Shown piece by piece: positions 47,085-59,582 of a stretch of 64,000 bases of DNA. The stretch is from Blasia pusilla. Taxonomy: Eukaryota > Marchantiophyta > Marchantiopsida > Blasiales. Position 1 is the stretch's first letter, and the number at the start of each line of letters is the position of its first letter. The notes under the pieces are model-generated. The model did no database searches. It saw only the letters and a program-made list of their open reading frames with translations, and was not told the DNA's origin. Location: the NCBI GenBank assembly GCA_050084515.1, contig CM114271.1, forward strand, positions 9,920,001 to 9,984,000, written 5' to 3'. Position numbers and translations under genes: made by a program.

Positions 47085-47099
47085 TTGATTTCCGCATGT

Positions 47100-49070
<1,971 letters not shown>

Positions 49071-49079
49071 CGGTGGGAC

Positions 49080-50722
49080 TCAAATCAAGTTACATGGGAC
49101 CATTATGGTGTACCTAGGGGGGGGCCAAGGCTCTCAAATTCGCCAACATTTTTTATCCCCGTCTACAATCGGCAAGAGGAGCCACTTGTATCCCAGGACA
49201 TTTCTTTTGTACAGGAACCTAGGAGAGTTAGGAGTAAATTTGTAGATGACGAGATTGAAGAAATCATAGACTAGATCAAATGTACATTTTTTAGCTTCCT
49301 TCGGATGTAATAAAAGACAAGATTTTTTCAAACGATAATGGTGTTTGTAAAATTTTGCTGAATATTTTTTTTGGACTTGTCGATTGTGTTCGTCTAGCTA
49401 CTCAAAATTTTTATTTTGCAACCCGTCTGATTCCGAAGGATTGCAACTTTTCACTTTTTGACCACTGCAATTTTTTAACCATTTCCAAGCAAGCTGTTGG
49501 ATTCTGACAGGTTGGCTGCTTGAGTGATCGGATTCTTTCCCTGTGAGACCAACTTCTGAGGCATTGTGGCGGGCTTCTTCACTTTTGGCTTGTTCCCCTA
49601 GTATCGTCAAATCAGTCGTAGGCTTCTTTTCTTCTCTAAGACATGTTGGATTCCTACTTCCTGTCGGATTGCCATTTCGGATTCCCAACGTGTTGGATTT
49701 TCGTGGGTGCAAGGTGGAATGGAATCACTTCTCAAAATCTTTCCTTTGTTATGGTGAGTTTGCTTGCAAGGGGTGCAAGCCATCTACTTTCGACGAGTTG
49801 CAAGAGTTGCAACCTGTAAAATTACGACGGGTTGGGAGGGGTGCAGCTTCTCGGTTTCTCAGATTTAGGATTTGAATGAAGGGACATCAGTTCCTCTTTA
49901 CTCCAGACAGCTAACAATCTTTTGGTTCAATCATCGTCTCGTGTGTTCACATTTCACAAAGTTGGTCTTGAGCAGACATCATTCATTATGGGGCAATTCA
50001 GGGAAGGTCATGATGCAGGCAACAATCCCTACAAAAAGAGAGGTTGGCATCGTACCCGATGCGCATCCGGGTGAGGTCTCATGACACATTAACACTTTAG
50101 AGACACTTGGGAATAGGGGAAGCTCAACAATTCTTATTGTGGTACTATGTTGCCAATGGTTTTCCATAATGTATGATGAGTATTGATGCCTTCTGCAAGA
50201 AGAGTCAATAATCATTTACAGGCATTTCTTTGTGCCTTTCTTTTGCAAGAAAAGATGTCAATCCATAATGTCAACCAAATATTCCGAGAAGTTAAACCTT
50301 GAAAAGCACCGCAGTTTGTTGAGACCATTGTTAGAGTCTTTATTTGAACCTTTCATTGAGATGAGATTGCTACTTCTAGTCAAATTATTTGCCAATGGTC
50401 CTCCAACAAAAATACCCTTGGGCACAGCTTACTGTAGACTGAGATATGCAATATGAAGAAACTTAGGCTCACATGGAGAGCGATGGAAAAATGTTTGTAG
50501 TGGTCTCATGATGTCTACTTGTTTTTCGCCCCCTGGAAAAAGGAGGTTTCTTTAGGCACGAATGTGGACCACCACTACCTACTCTCTTCTAAAGATTTCA
50601 TGAATTTCAAAGCAAACAAAAATTTCAAATATATCAAAAAGTTTTGAAGAGAGGAGGCAGATTTGGCCCTTTTTTTTTAAGAGAGACTCTCCTCTCTTCC
50701 TCTCTCCTGCCAGAATACCACA
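49080..50722 (-). mobile_element. Left end of another MULE copy, in inverted orientation
   Basis: Reverse-complement match to 35849-36870 of the first MULE in blocks: the VRSKFVDDE-IIEE-like tail with stop at about 49274, the GGATTCCGAAATGGC region, the GGTTGGCATCGTACC block (about 50040), and the CTCTCCTGCCAGAATACCA terminus near 50705-50722. It is longer than the first copy (about 49700-49980 and 50080-50380 are missing there). Palindrome relics at 49420, 49490 and 49815. Confidence 0.7.
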
Positions 50723-51187
50723 ATGGAGTAGGAAGGATGTATTGGGTCAGGAACAACACTGTAAATTCAAGTGTCATAGGGGTGTATGTGGTGCACATCA
50801 GTTGCTTTCCCACATGTTCATGTGATGACTTTGTCCAAAGAGAGACAAGTGGGAAAAGGTATTTTCCTTGTAAGCACATGTACTATGTGTTGCTTGTAGT
50901 TTTAAGAGAGTCGGAGGTAGGAGTAGGAATCCACCAACCAATTTTTTCCCTCAAAGAAGTGCAAAGTATTTTAAACAGACCACTTTGAGGATGCAAAATG
51001 AGGTCTTAGATTGTACTTTCATTTTCCAGAACCTTCACTTTGAGCTTGAACTCTATCCAACCAAGGAAAATGATATATTTTTTCCAAACCTTGGATGGAA
51101 AAAGTGATTTTTTCCACACTTATGATTCCAATGATTTTTCCGTTTTTAAAATTTTATGCAAGTTGCAACCCGTCGGATTCAGACAGG
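50723..51187 (+). pseudogene. SWIM-finger part of a MULE transposase, second copy
   Basis: Open frame to 50988 with MYWVRNNTV, then the SWIM finger CSCDDFVQRETSGKRYFPCKH (about 50817-50880) and the LLVVLRES tail. More complete upstream than the copy at 46512. Followed by the 3' flank with a palindrome at 51163. Its continuation, the MULE right end, lies beyond the copia insertion at 56189-56470. Confidence 0.8.
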
Positions 51188-51677
51188 TTGCCTGTTAGAT
51201 TCTCAACATCCACTTCTCTGAGCACCATATATCTAATCCGCCCCCTTGTATGAGGAGAAGCCTAGATTGATGGTTCTCACTTAGACGTCGAAGGAGTCAT
51301 AGTAATATGACGTAGGTGGTTTATGGAGTGGCGTTACTAGGATTATCCAATCCTATAATGCATTAAGGTGCGGGGCACCCTGATTTTTCTATTAATAGAA
51401 ACAAAGAAAAAAAGGTAAAAATCCTAGTTTCTCGAGTAGTGATGTAGTGAGTAGCCGCAGGGGTAGCGTATTCTCGCATGTTTTGTTATCTCCATGTTCA
51501 GGTTCCATCGAAGCTCTTTTGTGAGCACACGGACGGACTAGGCCACTTTGTATCTCTAAGTTTTGTAAAGATTTCAGTGATTTCGTCACTTTCTGTTTTC
51601 TCACATGGTATCAGAGCGCTAGGTTTTCCAATATTTTGTATTTGGCAATCTACTGTGTTTGCACTAAATCTTGAGAG

Positions 51678-52770
51678 ATGGCTACTTCTTTGTCAGTTCG
51701 TGCTCGCCCTCCTCCGCTGGATGAAGGGAAGTTAGATGGGTCTAACTATACATTGTGGAATTTCAAAATGAGAACTGTCCTCGAGTCATTTGAGATCTGG
51801 GAGACGGCCATAGGGGTCGATTTGAATCCACAAGCTACTTTGAGTTCTGCATGTTCATCTTCATCTAGTGATATCGATCCTGTTGTATTGCTCGAATGGA
51901 AACGCAGAAACGTTGATGCTCTATATGCGATTGGCACGAATGTAACTGATTCTGTCATGACTCTCATTCAACATACAACCACTGTTGTTGAGGTGTGGAA
52001 CATTCTGAAGAATCGGTATGAAACGAGGAATGAGACTCAGATTCAGAATCTGGAGAATCAGCTTAAGTCCAAGAAATTTTCAGAAGGAGAAATCGCAGAG
52101 CAATTTTTGACAAGGATCAAGAATCTTCAAGATCAAATGGCGTCCGTAGGAATTTCAAAGTCTAGCAAAGATTTGGCAAGTCGGTGCATAAGGATTTGGC
52201 CTCCAAGGTATGACAGGTTGGTCACTGCATTGAATACTCAAGTAAGACCCGCGTCGCTTACTTTTGAACAATTTAGTGTAATGTTGGTAGAAGAGGAAAT
52301 GCGCTTCAAAGCAATAGAGGGAAGTGATGTAGCATTTAGTGCCAACGTATAGAGAGGTAGAAATCAAGATTATAGTTCAAATGTCAAGAAGAAATTTCCA
52401 AGGAAAGCCTTCAAATGCTTTTATTGTGGTAAGCTAGGTCATCTTATCAAAGATTGTAGAAAGAAGAGTCACGATGAGAAGAACGGTTGTTTAAGACCTA
52501 AGAAGGAGTGTGGAAATTTTGTAGAACTAGGAGAACATGAAGTAGATGCTTTGGTAGCAATTGAAGAGTTTTGCACACAGGCAGAACATTCCACTAAGTC
52601 AAAGAGTGAAGATGCATGGGTGCTCGATAGTGGAGCATCTAGGCATATGACTAATCATAAGGATTGGTATAGCTCCTTACAGCCTCTACAGGAGCCCATC
52701 GTTGTTACTGTTGGGAATAATGCAAAGTGCCCTGTAGAAGGGAAAGGTACAATTTCTTTCGTCTCACAAA
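51678..52770 (+). pseudogene. Copia gag and protease
   Basis: 51678-52352: gag (KLDGSNYTLWNFKMRTVL start; LENQLKSKKFSEGE) without interruption. After a TAG at 52350 the frame continues with a CCHC knuckle CFYCGKLGHLIKDC (about 52415-52456) and the protease active site VLDSGASRHMT (about 52620). A TGA at about 52773 ends the block. Confidence 0.9.
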
Positions 52771-54220
52771 AATGAGATGAAAAGAAGTTAACTGATATAC
52801 TGTTCGTACCAGAGTTGAAGCAAAATTTGATTTCAGTAGCAGTATTATATGATCGTGACCTAGAAGTTCGTTTCAAGAAACTGGAGCAGTCATTTAGGAT
52901 GCCAATGGGAAAGTAGTGGGTGAAGGAATACGACGTGGAAATATCTACGAGTTGTATGCTCTCACGATAAGTGTAGGTACCGATCTTAGTAGCAATAAGT
53001 TGTGGCATGAAAGATTTGGTCACCTAAGCTTTCCCTTACTAAGTCAGATACAGAAATCTGGCATGGTTATTGATTTACCAATAATTTATGGAGTGTCGGA
53101 TACATGTGAAGCTTGTATGATGGGCAAGCAACACCGAAAACCATTTCCACAAGAGTCCATCAATAGAGTAAAGGCTCCTCTAGAGTTGATTCATGTTGAC
53201 CTTTTGGGTAAAATGAGAACACTGGCATTAGGTGGTTCTTCCTACTTTTTTTTAGTTTTCAACGATTATAGTAGGAAGATGTGGGTGTATTTCCTTCGTG
53301 ATAAGGCAAGTGCTTTTGGAAAATTTAAAGTATAACACAAGCTGGTTGAGAATGAGACAGGAAAGAAGATACAAAAGCTTTGCACCGATCGAGGAGAAGA
53401 ATTCTTATCAACAGAATTCAACAAATATTTGGGGGAGCATGGAATCAAGCAACAGTTAACCACGACACCTACACCACAAAAAAATGGAGTTGTTGAGCGT
53501 CGAAACCGTACAGTGGTGGAGATGGAAAGATGTATGATGAAAGCAAAAGGTTTGACAGAAGGATTTTGGGCTGAAAAGTCGCATTATCTTGCCGTTTACA
53601 TTCTAAATAGAAGTGCAACCAAGTCAGTACAAGGCATGACTCCTCATCAATCATACTCAGGTAAGGTACCATCAGTCCAACATTTCAGGACTTTTGGTAG
53701 TGAGTGCTTTGTATATATTCCTGAAGCATCCAGGACCAAGCTGGAGTCCAAGAGCAGGAAGTGCATCTTTATGGGATACAGTGATGAGTCTAAAGCTTAT
53801 CGCCTATGGTGTCCTGAGGCAAAGAAGATGCTTGTGAGTCGTGATGTGGTGTTCCAGGAACAACCTTGTCAAGTGGCGGATATCAATGGTCTGTCCATAT
53901 TATCATCAAAGGAAGAGATAACCCACCAGAGCACACCACCAATGTTTACACCAGATCATCAAGAAGAAAAATTTGGTGATGATTACAAAGAGCAGTCTGC
54001 TCTTCCACTACGGTCGTCATACCCTAAGTGGATAAAGCAGCTATTGGATGGTAAAGATCCACCAGCAATTGATGAAGTTGTTACACATCCAAGGAGATCC
54101 AAGAGACAAGAGGAGCAAAATAGAGCTTTCGCACATCTCGTCAACATGGCCTTGATGACAGAGGTCTTAAAGGTGGAAGAGCCATCATGCTTGGATGAGG
54201 CCCTTGCTCATCCTAAATGA
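52771..54220 (+). pseudogene. Copia integrase
   Basis: Zinc domain LWHERFGHLS...CEACMMGKQHRKPF (53000-53140), catalytic core with HVDLLGKM, LVFNDYSRKMWVYFL, LCTDRGEEFLS and TPQKNGVVERRNRT (53185-53510), then the C-terminal GYSDESKAYRLWCPE region. Stops at about 52914 and 53332; a TGA at 54218 separates it from the reverse transcriptase. Confidence 0.9.
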
Positions 54221-55690
54221 AGAGAGGCCATGCAGATGGAGATGGATGCTATTCAAAGAAATGAAACTTGGACTTTGGTTGAGAAGCCAAAGGATAGGAA
54301 GATAATACGCGCCAAGTGGCTATACAAGACTAAGTACAAGTCGGACGGTATATTGGATAAATTCAAAGCGAGGTTGGTTGCACAAGGATGCGCACAAATC
54401 AGAGGTTTTGACTACTATGAGACTTTTGCTCCTACTGCAAGGATGAAAACCATTCGAATTGTTCTAGCGGTTGGAGGAACAAGATGTTGGTCTGTATACC
54501 AATACGATGTGAAGTCTGTCTTTTTGAACGGGAGTCTCAAAGAGGAGGTGTATGTATCTCAACCACCAGGTTTTGAGACACCCGGATCAAAAGAGAAAGT
54601 GTGTTTACTTCATCAAGCATTGTATGGATTGAAGCAAGCCCCAAGGGTATGGTATCAACGAATAGATACATTCTTCCGAGAGAAGGGTCTCATCAAGAGT
54701 TCGTCACAAGAAAATTTGTATGTGTTTTACGAAGATGGGATATATATGTTGATAGTCCTGTATGTGGATGATCTAATCATCACAGGAGACCACAATAAGA
54801 AAATAGAGGAAATGAAGTGAGTGTTGAAATCTGAGTTTGAAATGTCAGATTTAGGTCTTTTGCACTACTTTATAGGGCAGGAGATTTGGCACCAGTCAGA
54901 TTCTATTTTTCTCTCTTAGAAAAAGTATGCAAGAGAAATCTTGAAGGCATTCGGGATGACCGAGTGTAAGGAAGTGGTCTCGCGAATGGAGGTAGAGTTG
55001 AAACTCTCGATGGAGGATGTTTCACCATTGGTAGATGAAAAGTTGTATAGAAAGCTTGTAGGTAGTTTGATATTTTTGTGTAACACTAGACTAGACATTA
55101 GCTTCAATGTGGGAGTGTTCAGTAGGTTCTCAATTTAGCCTCGTGAGAACCATTGGAAGGCAGGGATGCGTGTGTTGAAGTACATCAAAGGCACTATCGA
55201 GTACCCCATCACCTATGGAGTAGGGATGGAAATGACAGCTTTTTGTGACTCGGATTGGGTAGGACATTCAGATTCTCGGAGATCAGTTTCGGGTTATTGC
55301 TTCTTGGTAGGATCAGGTGTGGTGTCATGGGTCAGCAAGAAGCAACCTACATTGGCTCTTTCTTCTACCGAGGTAGAGTACAAGGCGGCTTGTTATGCTT
55401 CTTGTGAAGCAGTATGGTTGAGATGGATATTGGAGGACATAGGAGAAGCACCACAAAGTGCTACTATAATGTGGTGTGACAATCAGAGTTGCATTGCCAT
55501 AGCACATAATCTTGTGTTTCATGCTCGTACAAAGCACATAGAGATCCAATATCATTTTTTTCTTGAGTTGATCGAGAGAGAGGTTTTGAAGTTAGTCTAT
55601 TGTCCAACATAGGATAACCGTGCAAACATCTTCACGAAAGCTTTGAGCGGAGATTAGCTCCACCGACATCTGAAGGATCTTGGCATTGGT
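54221..55690 (+). pseudogene. Copia reverse transcriptase and RNase H
   Basis: 54230-54820: RT with ETWTLVEKP, FKARLVAQGCAQ, the DVKSVFLNG block and the YVDD box (about 54760). Stops at 54818 (TGA), 54917 (TAG) and 55136 (TAG). 55166-55612: RNase H with FCDSDWVGHSDSRRSVSGY, LSSTEVEYKA and the TKHIEIQYHF block, then a TAG before DNRANIFTKAL. Otherwise complete. Confidence 0.9.
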
Positions 55691-56188
55691 CCAAGATAGT
55701 AGTCCACATGGGAGTGGATATTGATTGGGGGGGGTGTTGGATTCTGAACATCCACTTCTCTGAGCATCATTAATCTGATCGACCCCCTTGTATGAGGAGA
55801 AGTCTAGATTGATGGTTCCGAATTAGACGTCGAAGGAGTCATAGTAATATGATGTGGGTGGTTTATGGAGTAGCGTTACTAGGATTATCCAACCCTATAT
55901 TGCATCAGGGTGCGGGGCACCTTGATGTGTCGCAAGGATCCGGGGGCTACGCCTCCGGAAAATTTTTCTTATTAATAGACAAAGAAAAATAGGTAGAAAC
56001 CCTAGTTTTCCGAGTAGTGATACAGTGGGGAGCCGTAGCGGTAGCGTATTCTCGTATGTCGAGTTATCTCCATGTTCAGGTTCCATCGAAGCTCTTCTGT
56101 GAGCGCATAGACGGACTAGGCCACTTTGTATCTCTAAGTTTTGTAAAGATTTCAGTGATTTCGTCACTTTTTGTTTTCTCACATTGCC

Positions 56189-56470
56189 AAAATGTGGAAG
56201 AGGAAAAAAAAAATCTATGGGAGTGCCTAAGCACTGAGAACAAAAGTGCAAAAAAATTCACACAAAAAGTTTCCTCTCTTCAACCCAAGAGAAACTCTCT
56301 TCAAATCACAGGAAACTCTCTTCAAATCACAGGAAACTCTCTTAAGAAAAATGTATCTCTTTAGGTTGAAGGTAGTTTCTTCTCTCCTCTCTCCTCTCTC
56401 TCGTCTTATCTCCTCTCTCCTCTCTTCTTCTCTCCTCTCTTCCTCTCTTCCTCTCCTCTTACTACGCCTC
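56189..56470 (+). other. MULE right end after the copia insertion
   Basis: Matches 46880-47076 (GGAAGAGGAAAAAAAAAAT, CACACAAAAAGTTTCCTCTC) and ends CCTCTCCTCTTAC. A CAGGAAACTCTCTTCAAAT unit is tandemly repeated at 56285-56345. Joined with 50723-51192 it makes one MULE piece. Confidence 0.75.
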
Positions 56471-57008
56471 CCTCCTTGCCCGAGCCCACCCCTGCCCACC
56501 CCAGCTCGCGCCTAGTCCGCCCTAGCCTACACCCTGCTTGCCCTAGCCCGCCACAAGCCCGCATCGGCCCGCCCGCCCAGCCCTCACCCTACCCGCCCCA
56601 CAGCGCGCATGCCCGCCTTGAAGCTCGCGCTTGCTTGCCAGCCAAAGCCTGCTCGACCCTAGCCCGCGCCTGCCCATGCCCACCTCGAGCCTATCCCTGC
56701 CCGCCCATGCCCACCTTGAGCCTGCCGACTTGGAGCTCGCGCCTAGCCCGCGCCCATCTTGCTTGAGTTGCATGCCCCCTACCAACGCCTGCTTGCCTTG
56801 ACCCGCCCTTGCCCGCCACGAGCCCAACCTTGCCCCCCCAAGCTTACCATATGGGCCACGCAACGAGTGCGGGCTCTGTCATTCCGGGTCTAGGTGGTGG
56901 GCTTCAGGCAAGCTCAGGTGCGGGCTGCGTGTACCCAAGCCCGCACGAGCATGTCTGTCTTATGGACGGACATAAGTCCGCACATATGGACTTTGTCCAT
57001 GTGCAACC
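56471..57008. mobile_element. Right part of a second GC-rich TIR element
   Basis: CCCGCC-rich degenerate repeats ending in the terminal inverted repeat GGACTTTGTCCATGTGCAAC (56988-57008). The left end is missing; the MULE terminus abuts the interior. Pro/Ala-rich frames across it are composition artefacts. Confidence 0.6.
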
Positions 57009-57011
57009 TTG

Positions 57012-57110
57012 GTTCTTGATGACCCAGATGTATGGATGCAAGCATGTTCTCAAAGGGTGGAGATTTTTTGCCGATAGGCATTTATGGTGTAGATGTGACT
57101 AGCCGCCAGC
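57012..57110 (+). pseudogene. Scrap of family-B integrase
   Basis: The DDPDVW stretch and following bases match 29895-29990 of the first copy. Probably the far side of the second family-B copy interrupted by MULE and copia insertions. 57111-57679 holds nothing I recognise. Confidence 0.6.
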
Positions 57111-57679
57111 CATATGTATATGTAGTAACATGTATACGCGCCATAGGTGTCAAATCTTAGTTAGCCAACAGGTAGAGTTTTTCCGCGTTGACAACATAGA
57201 GGATTAGCAAGTTGTTTGGGTGTAACTTTGTCGTGAGGTGTCGGATGAGGTTAACGAAAGGTGCATTGCGTCAAGAGCATCTTTTGAGACAAATTTTCTC
57301 TTTTATTCCTTTTCAGCCAAGTGACATGTTGATTGATTCAAGGTCACCCGATAACATGTGCACGTAGTTTATTATTGGGGATGGATATTTTTAGGAGAAG
57401 AACTTTTTGGCTCTTCCCAAGAGTGTAAGAGTGAGGAAGATGACTTTCTCAAGCCATCTTTCTCATGTTGGGCCTTTGGAGCACCTCTATTGGTCGTGTA
57501 TGGAAGAAGTAGGATGCTAACGCCTAGATTCCGTAATAGCAGAGGGTGAATATGAGTTGATATGCCGATGTAGATTCGAGAGTGGAATTGACCGTCTGTG
57601 TCATTTTTACTTCAATTTTGTTATGCAGTCTCGACATATGTACATGAGTTTATTTTTGTTTGTGTATGGATCTACCAAA

Positions 57680-58057
57680 TATCGCAACCCTAATAACCAA
57701 ACGTGAGTCGATGCGAAACAAGACTCTAGTAGGCTCACACTAGGATGGATGCGGGTCCGAAAAAATCTCTTGAAGGAGACATGATATGTGAGACGCAAGT
57801 AAAGTTGAGCGTTTCATGTGTTTACAATAATTTGGGAAACCTTGACCAAACGTGAACTAAGACCTGAGAAGAGTCGAGTCTAAGAAGAGTGGGTTTCTTG
57901 GACTCCAAAAATAGTTGAGAACTTGGTGAGTTAGACAGTTGACTTAAACCAAGATTAATGAGAGTGTGTTCAGGTGTAGATCAACATATTAAGCGTGATC
58001 TATTAAGCATACGCTTCTGCAACATCCAAGATTGATATGCAAGAGTAGGCACACAAC
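57680..58057 (+). repeat. Diverged family-A LTR with internal deletion
   Basis: Starts with a TATCGCAACCC terminus like TGTCGCGACCC, keeps the GACCAAACGTGA and GAGTCGAGTCTAAGAAG blocks, lacks several hundred bases, and ends GAGTAGGCACACAACA. An old copy. Confidence 0.7.
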
Positions 58058-58120
58058 AACCCATACGTTGGGACAATTGATGGTATGTTGTAGGTATGAC
58101 CAACCATATGTCTACACACG

Positions 58121-58240
58121 AATAATTACATGTGATTACACCATTTTTGAAATACCATTGTTTGTGCAAGATCACCACCAAATAATTACAAGTTGTGATT
58201 ACACCATCTTTGAAATACCATTCTTTGTGCAAGATCACAT
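58121..58240 (+). repeat. Tandem duplication of about 59 bp
   Basis: Two adjacent copies of the ATAATTACA...GTGATTACACCAT...GTGCAAGATCAC unit, a few mismatches apart. Confidence 0.85.
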
Positions 58241-59582
58241 AAATGGTAGGTTCAAAGGGGAATTCAAAGAGGTGGTCAAAGGGAACCTATTAGGGGTAAC
58301 TTTTCAAGATCTCCTTTTCCTCAAGAAGTATATGCACGGAAGGTTAATCCCATCTTTACAATTTTAACAAGAATATTTTGGAAATACCATTCCAATGTTT
58401 TTTTTTTTAAATGGTTTTCGCGGAGATGTATTAATGCAAACGATTATTAACTAACCTTCAAAAGAAGTTTTAGAATTTATCTGTGGTTTTTTTGCATATC
58501 ACTACCAAACTCCATGGGCAAGTGGGTTCCTTTGACCGGATATACTTGCATACATTCCAAGGGAAACTGAAATCTAGGAGGTAAGGCACGAGAATATCTC
58601 GTAGAAAGGTATGTGTAAAATTTTCAAGCCATAGGAGACTAAGAAAGCAATTTATCTACCAATAGCTCCTAAACCTGCTAATGCACTTTCTTGTTTTAAA
58701 GTCCAAAAATGAAAATGACTACATGGAATTGGGAGAAAATTATTTTGTAAATCTTGGAGCATCAAAATTCTTTTGTTGAATTAACAATAAGAATTGACTT
58801 CCAATGGCCACTTGGACGCGCCATGAAGACTGCCGAACGACTGAAATCCTAAAAATTAGCACATTTTCCATTGATAACCAAATCCTCATGACTACAATCT
58901 TTTACCTTCAAAGCTAAAAATACATGCAATTTTGGCAACATCAAGAATGACAAGAAAATTCAACAGAATTTTTGAATGACTAGTGGACAACCCATCTTGG
59001 CACGGGAGGGAGGAAATATTTTCTTGCTGTCCAGTTGCCACATGTCAAGCAAAGAGATGTTTGAAAATCAAGAAGACACTCTCCCATAGTAATATAGATA
59101 ATTTGTTATCAACTTCTTGTGGGATATAACCCAGAATATAAGAGAACTAAAAAAAACGAGTCCAAGCCTAAGATATTTCATTGTGCACACTGAAATGGAA
59201 TAGATTTGAGTGTAAGTTTTTCACAATTATGTTTTCTAAGACCCTGCCATCCTACATGCTGGCAATGGGCAATTGCAGAGGTCTCCAACTCAAAATTTCA
59301 TGCAGATGTCCAAATAGATTTTTGATAGACAGACTCAGATCGGCTTCACTAATGGATTTTCACAATCACCACTGTCACCAGGATGAAAGATAGTCTCAAT
59401 TAGCAACAGAGTGGATGGAAATGGCCAGTGCTTCTTTCAAGCTAGAATAGAATACATACCCTTCAATGGGTTGCTCAAAACTCATGAATGCTGTCTCAAG
59501 CTTCACACCTTTGTGAAAGACTCTTCAACTGCATCCTTATCCTTTGTAAGGTGATACTCTAAGACAAGGAGAAAAAACTACT
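58241..59582. other. Intergenic, nothing recognised
   Basis: AT-rich, no convincing frame. The part next to 59583 should hold the 3' untranslated region of the histidine-kinase gene. Confidence 0.55.

Larger units (their letters stand above)
51193..56183 (+). mobile_element. Complete Ty1/copia retrotransposon
   Basis: 5' LTR 51193-51605 and 3' LTR 55735-56183, both starting TGTT and ending CTCACA. Primer-binding site TGGTATCAGAGC at 51606 (initiator tRNA-Met). G-rich polypurine tract just before 55735. Target duplication TTGCC at 51188-51192 and 56184-56188. The 3' LTR has about 36 extra bases near 55924-55960. Order gag-PR-IN-RT-RH is that of copia. It inserted in the 3' flank of the MULE transposase piece. 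Confidence 0.96.
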
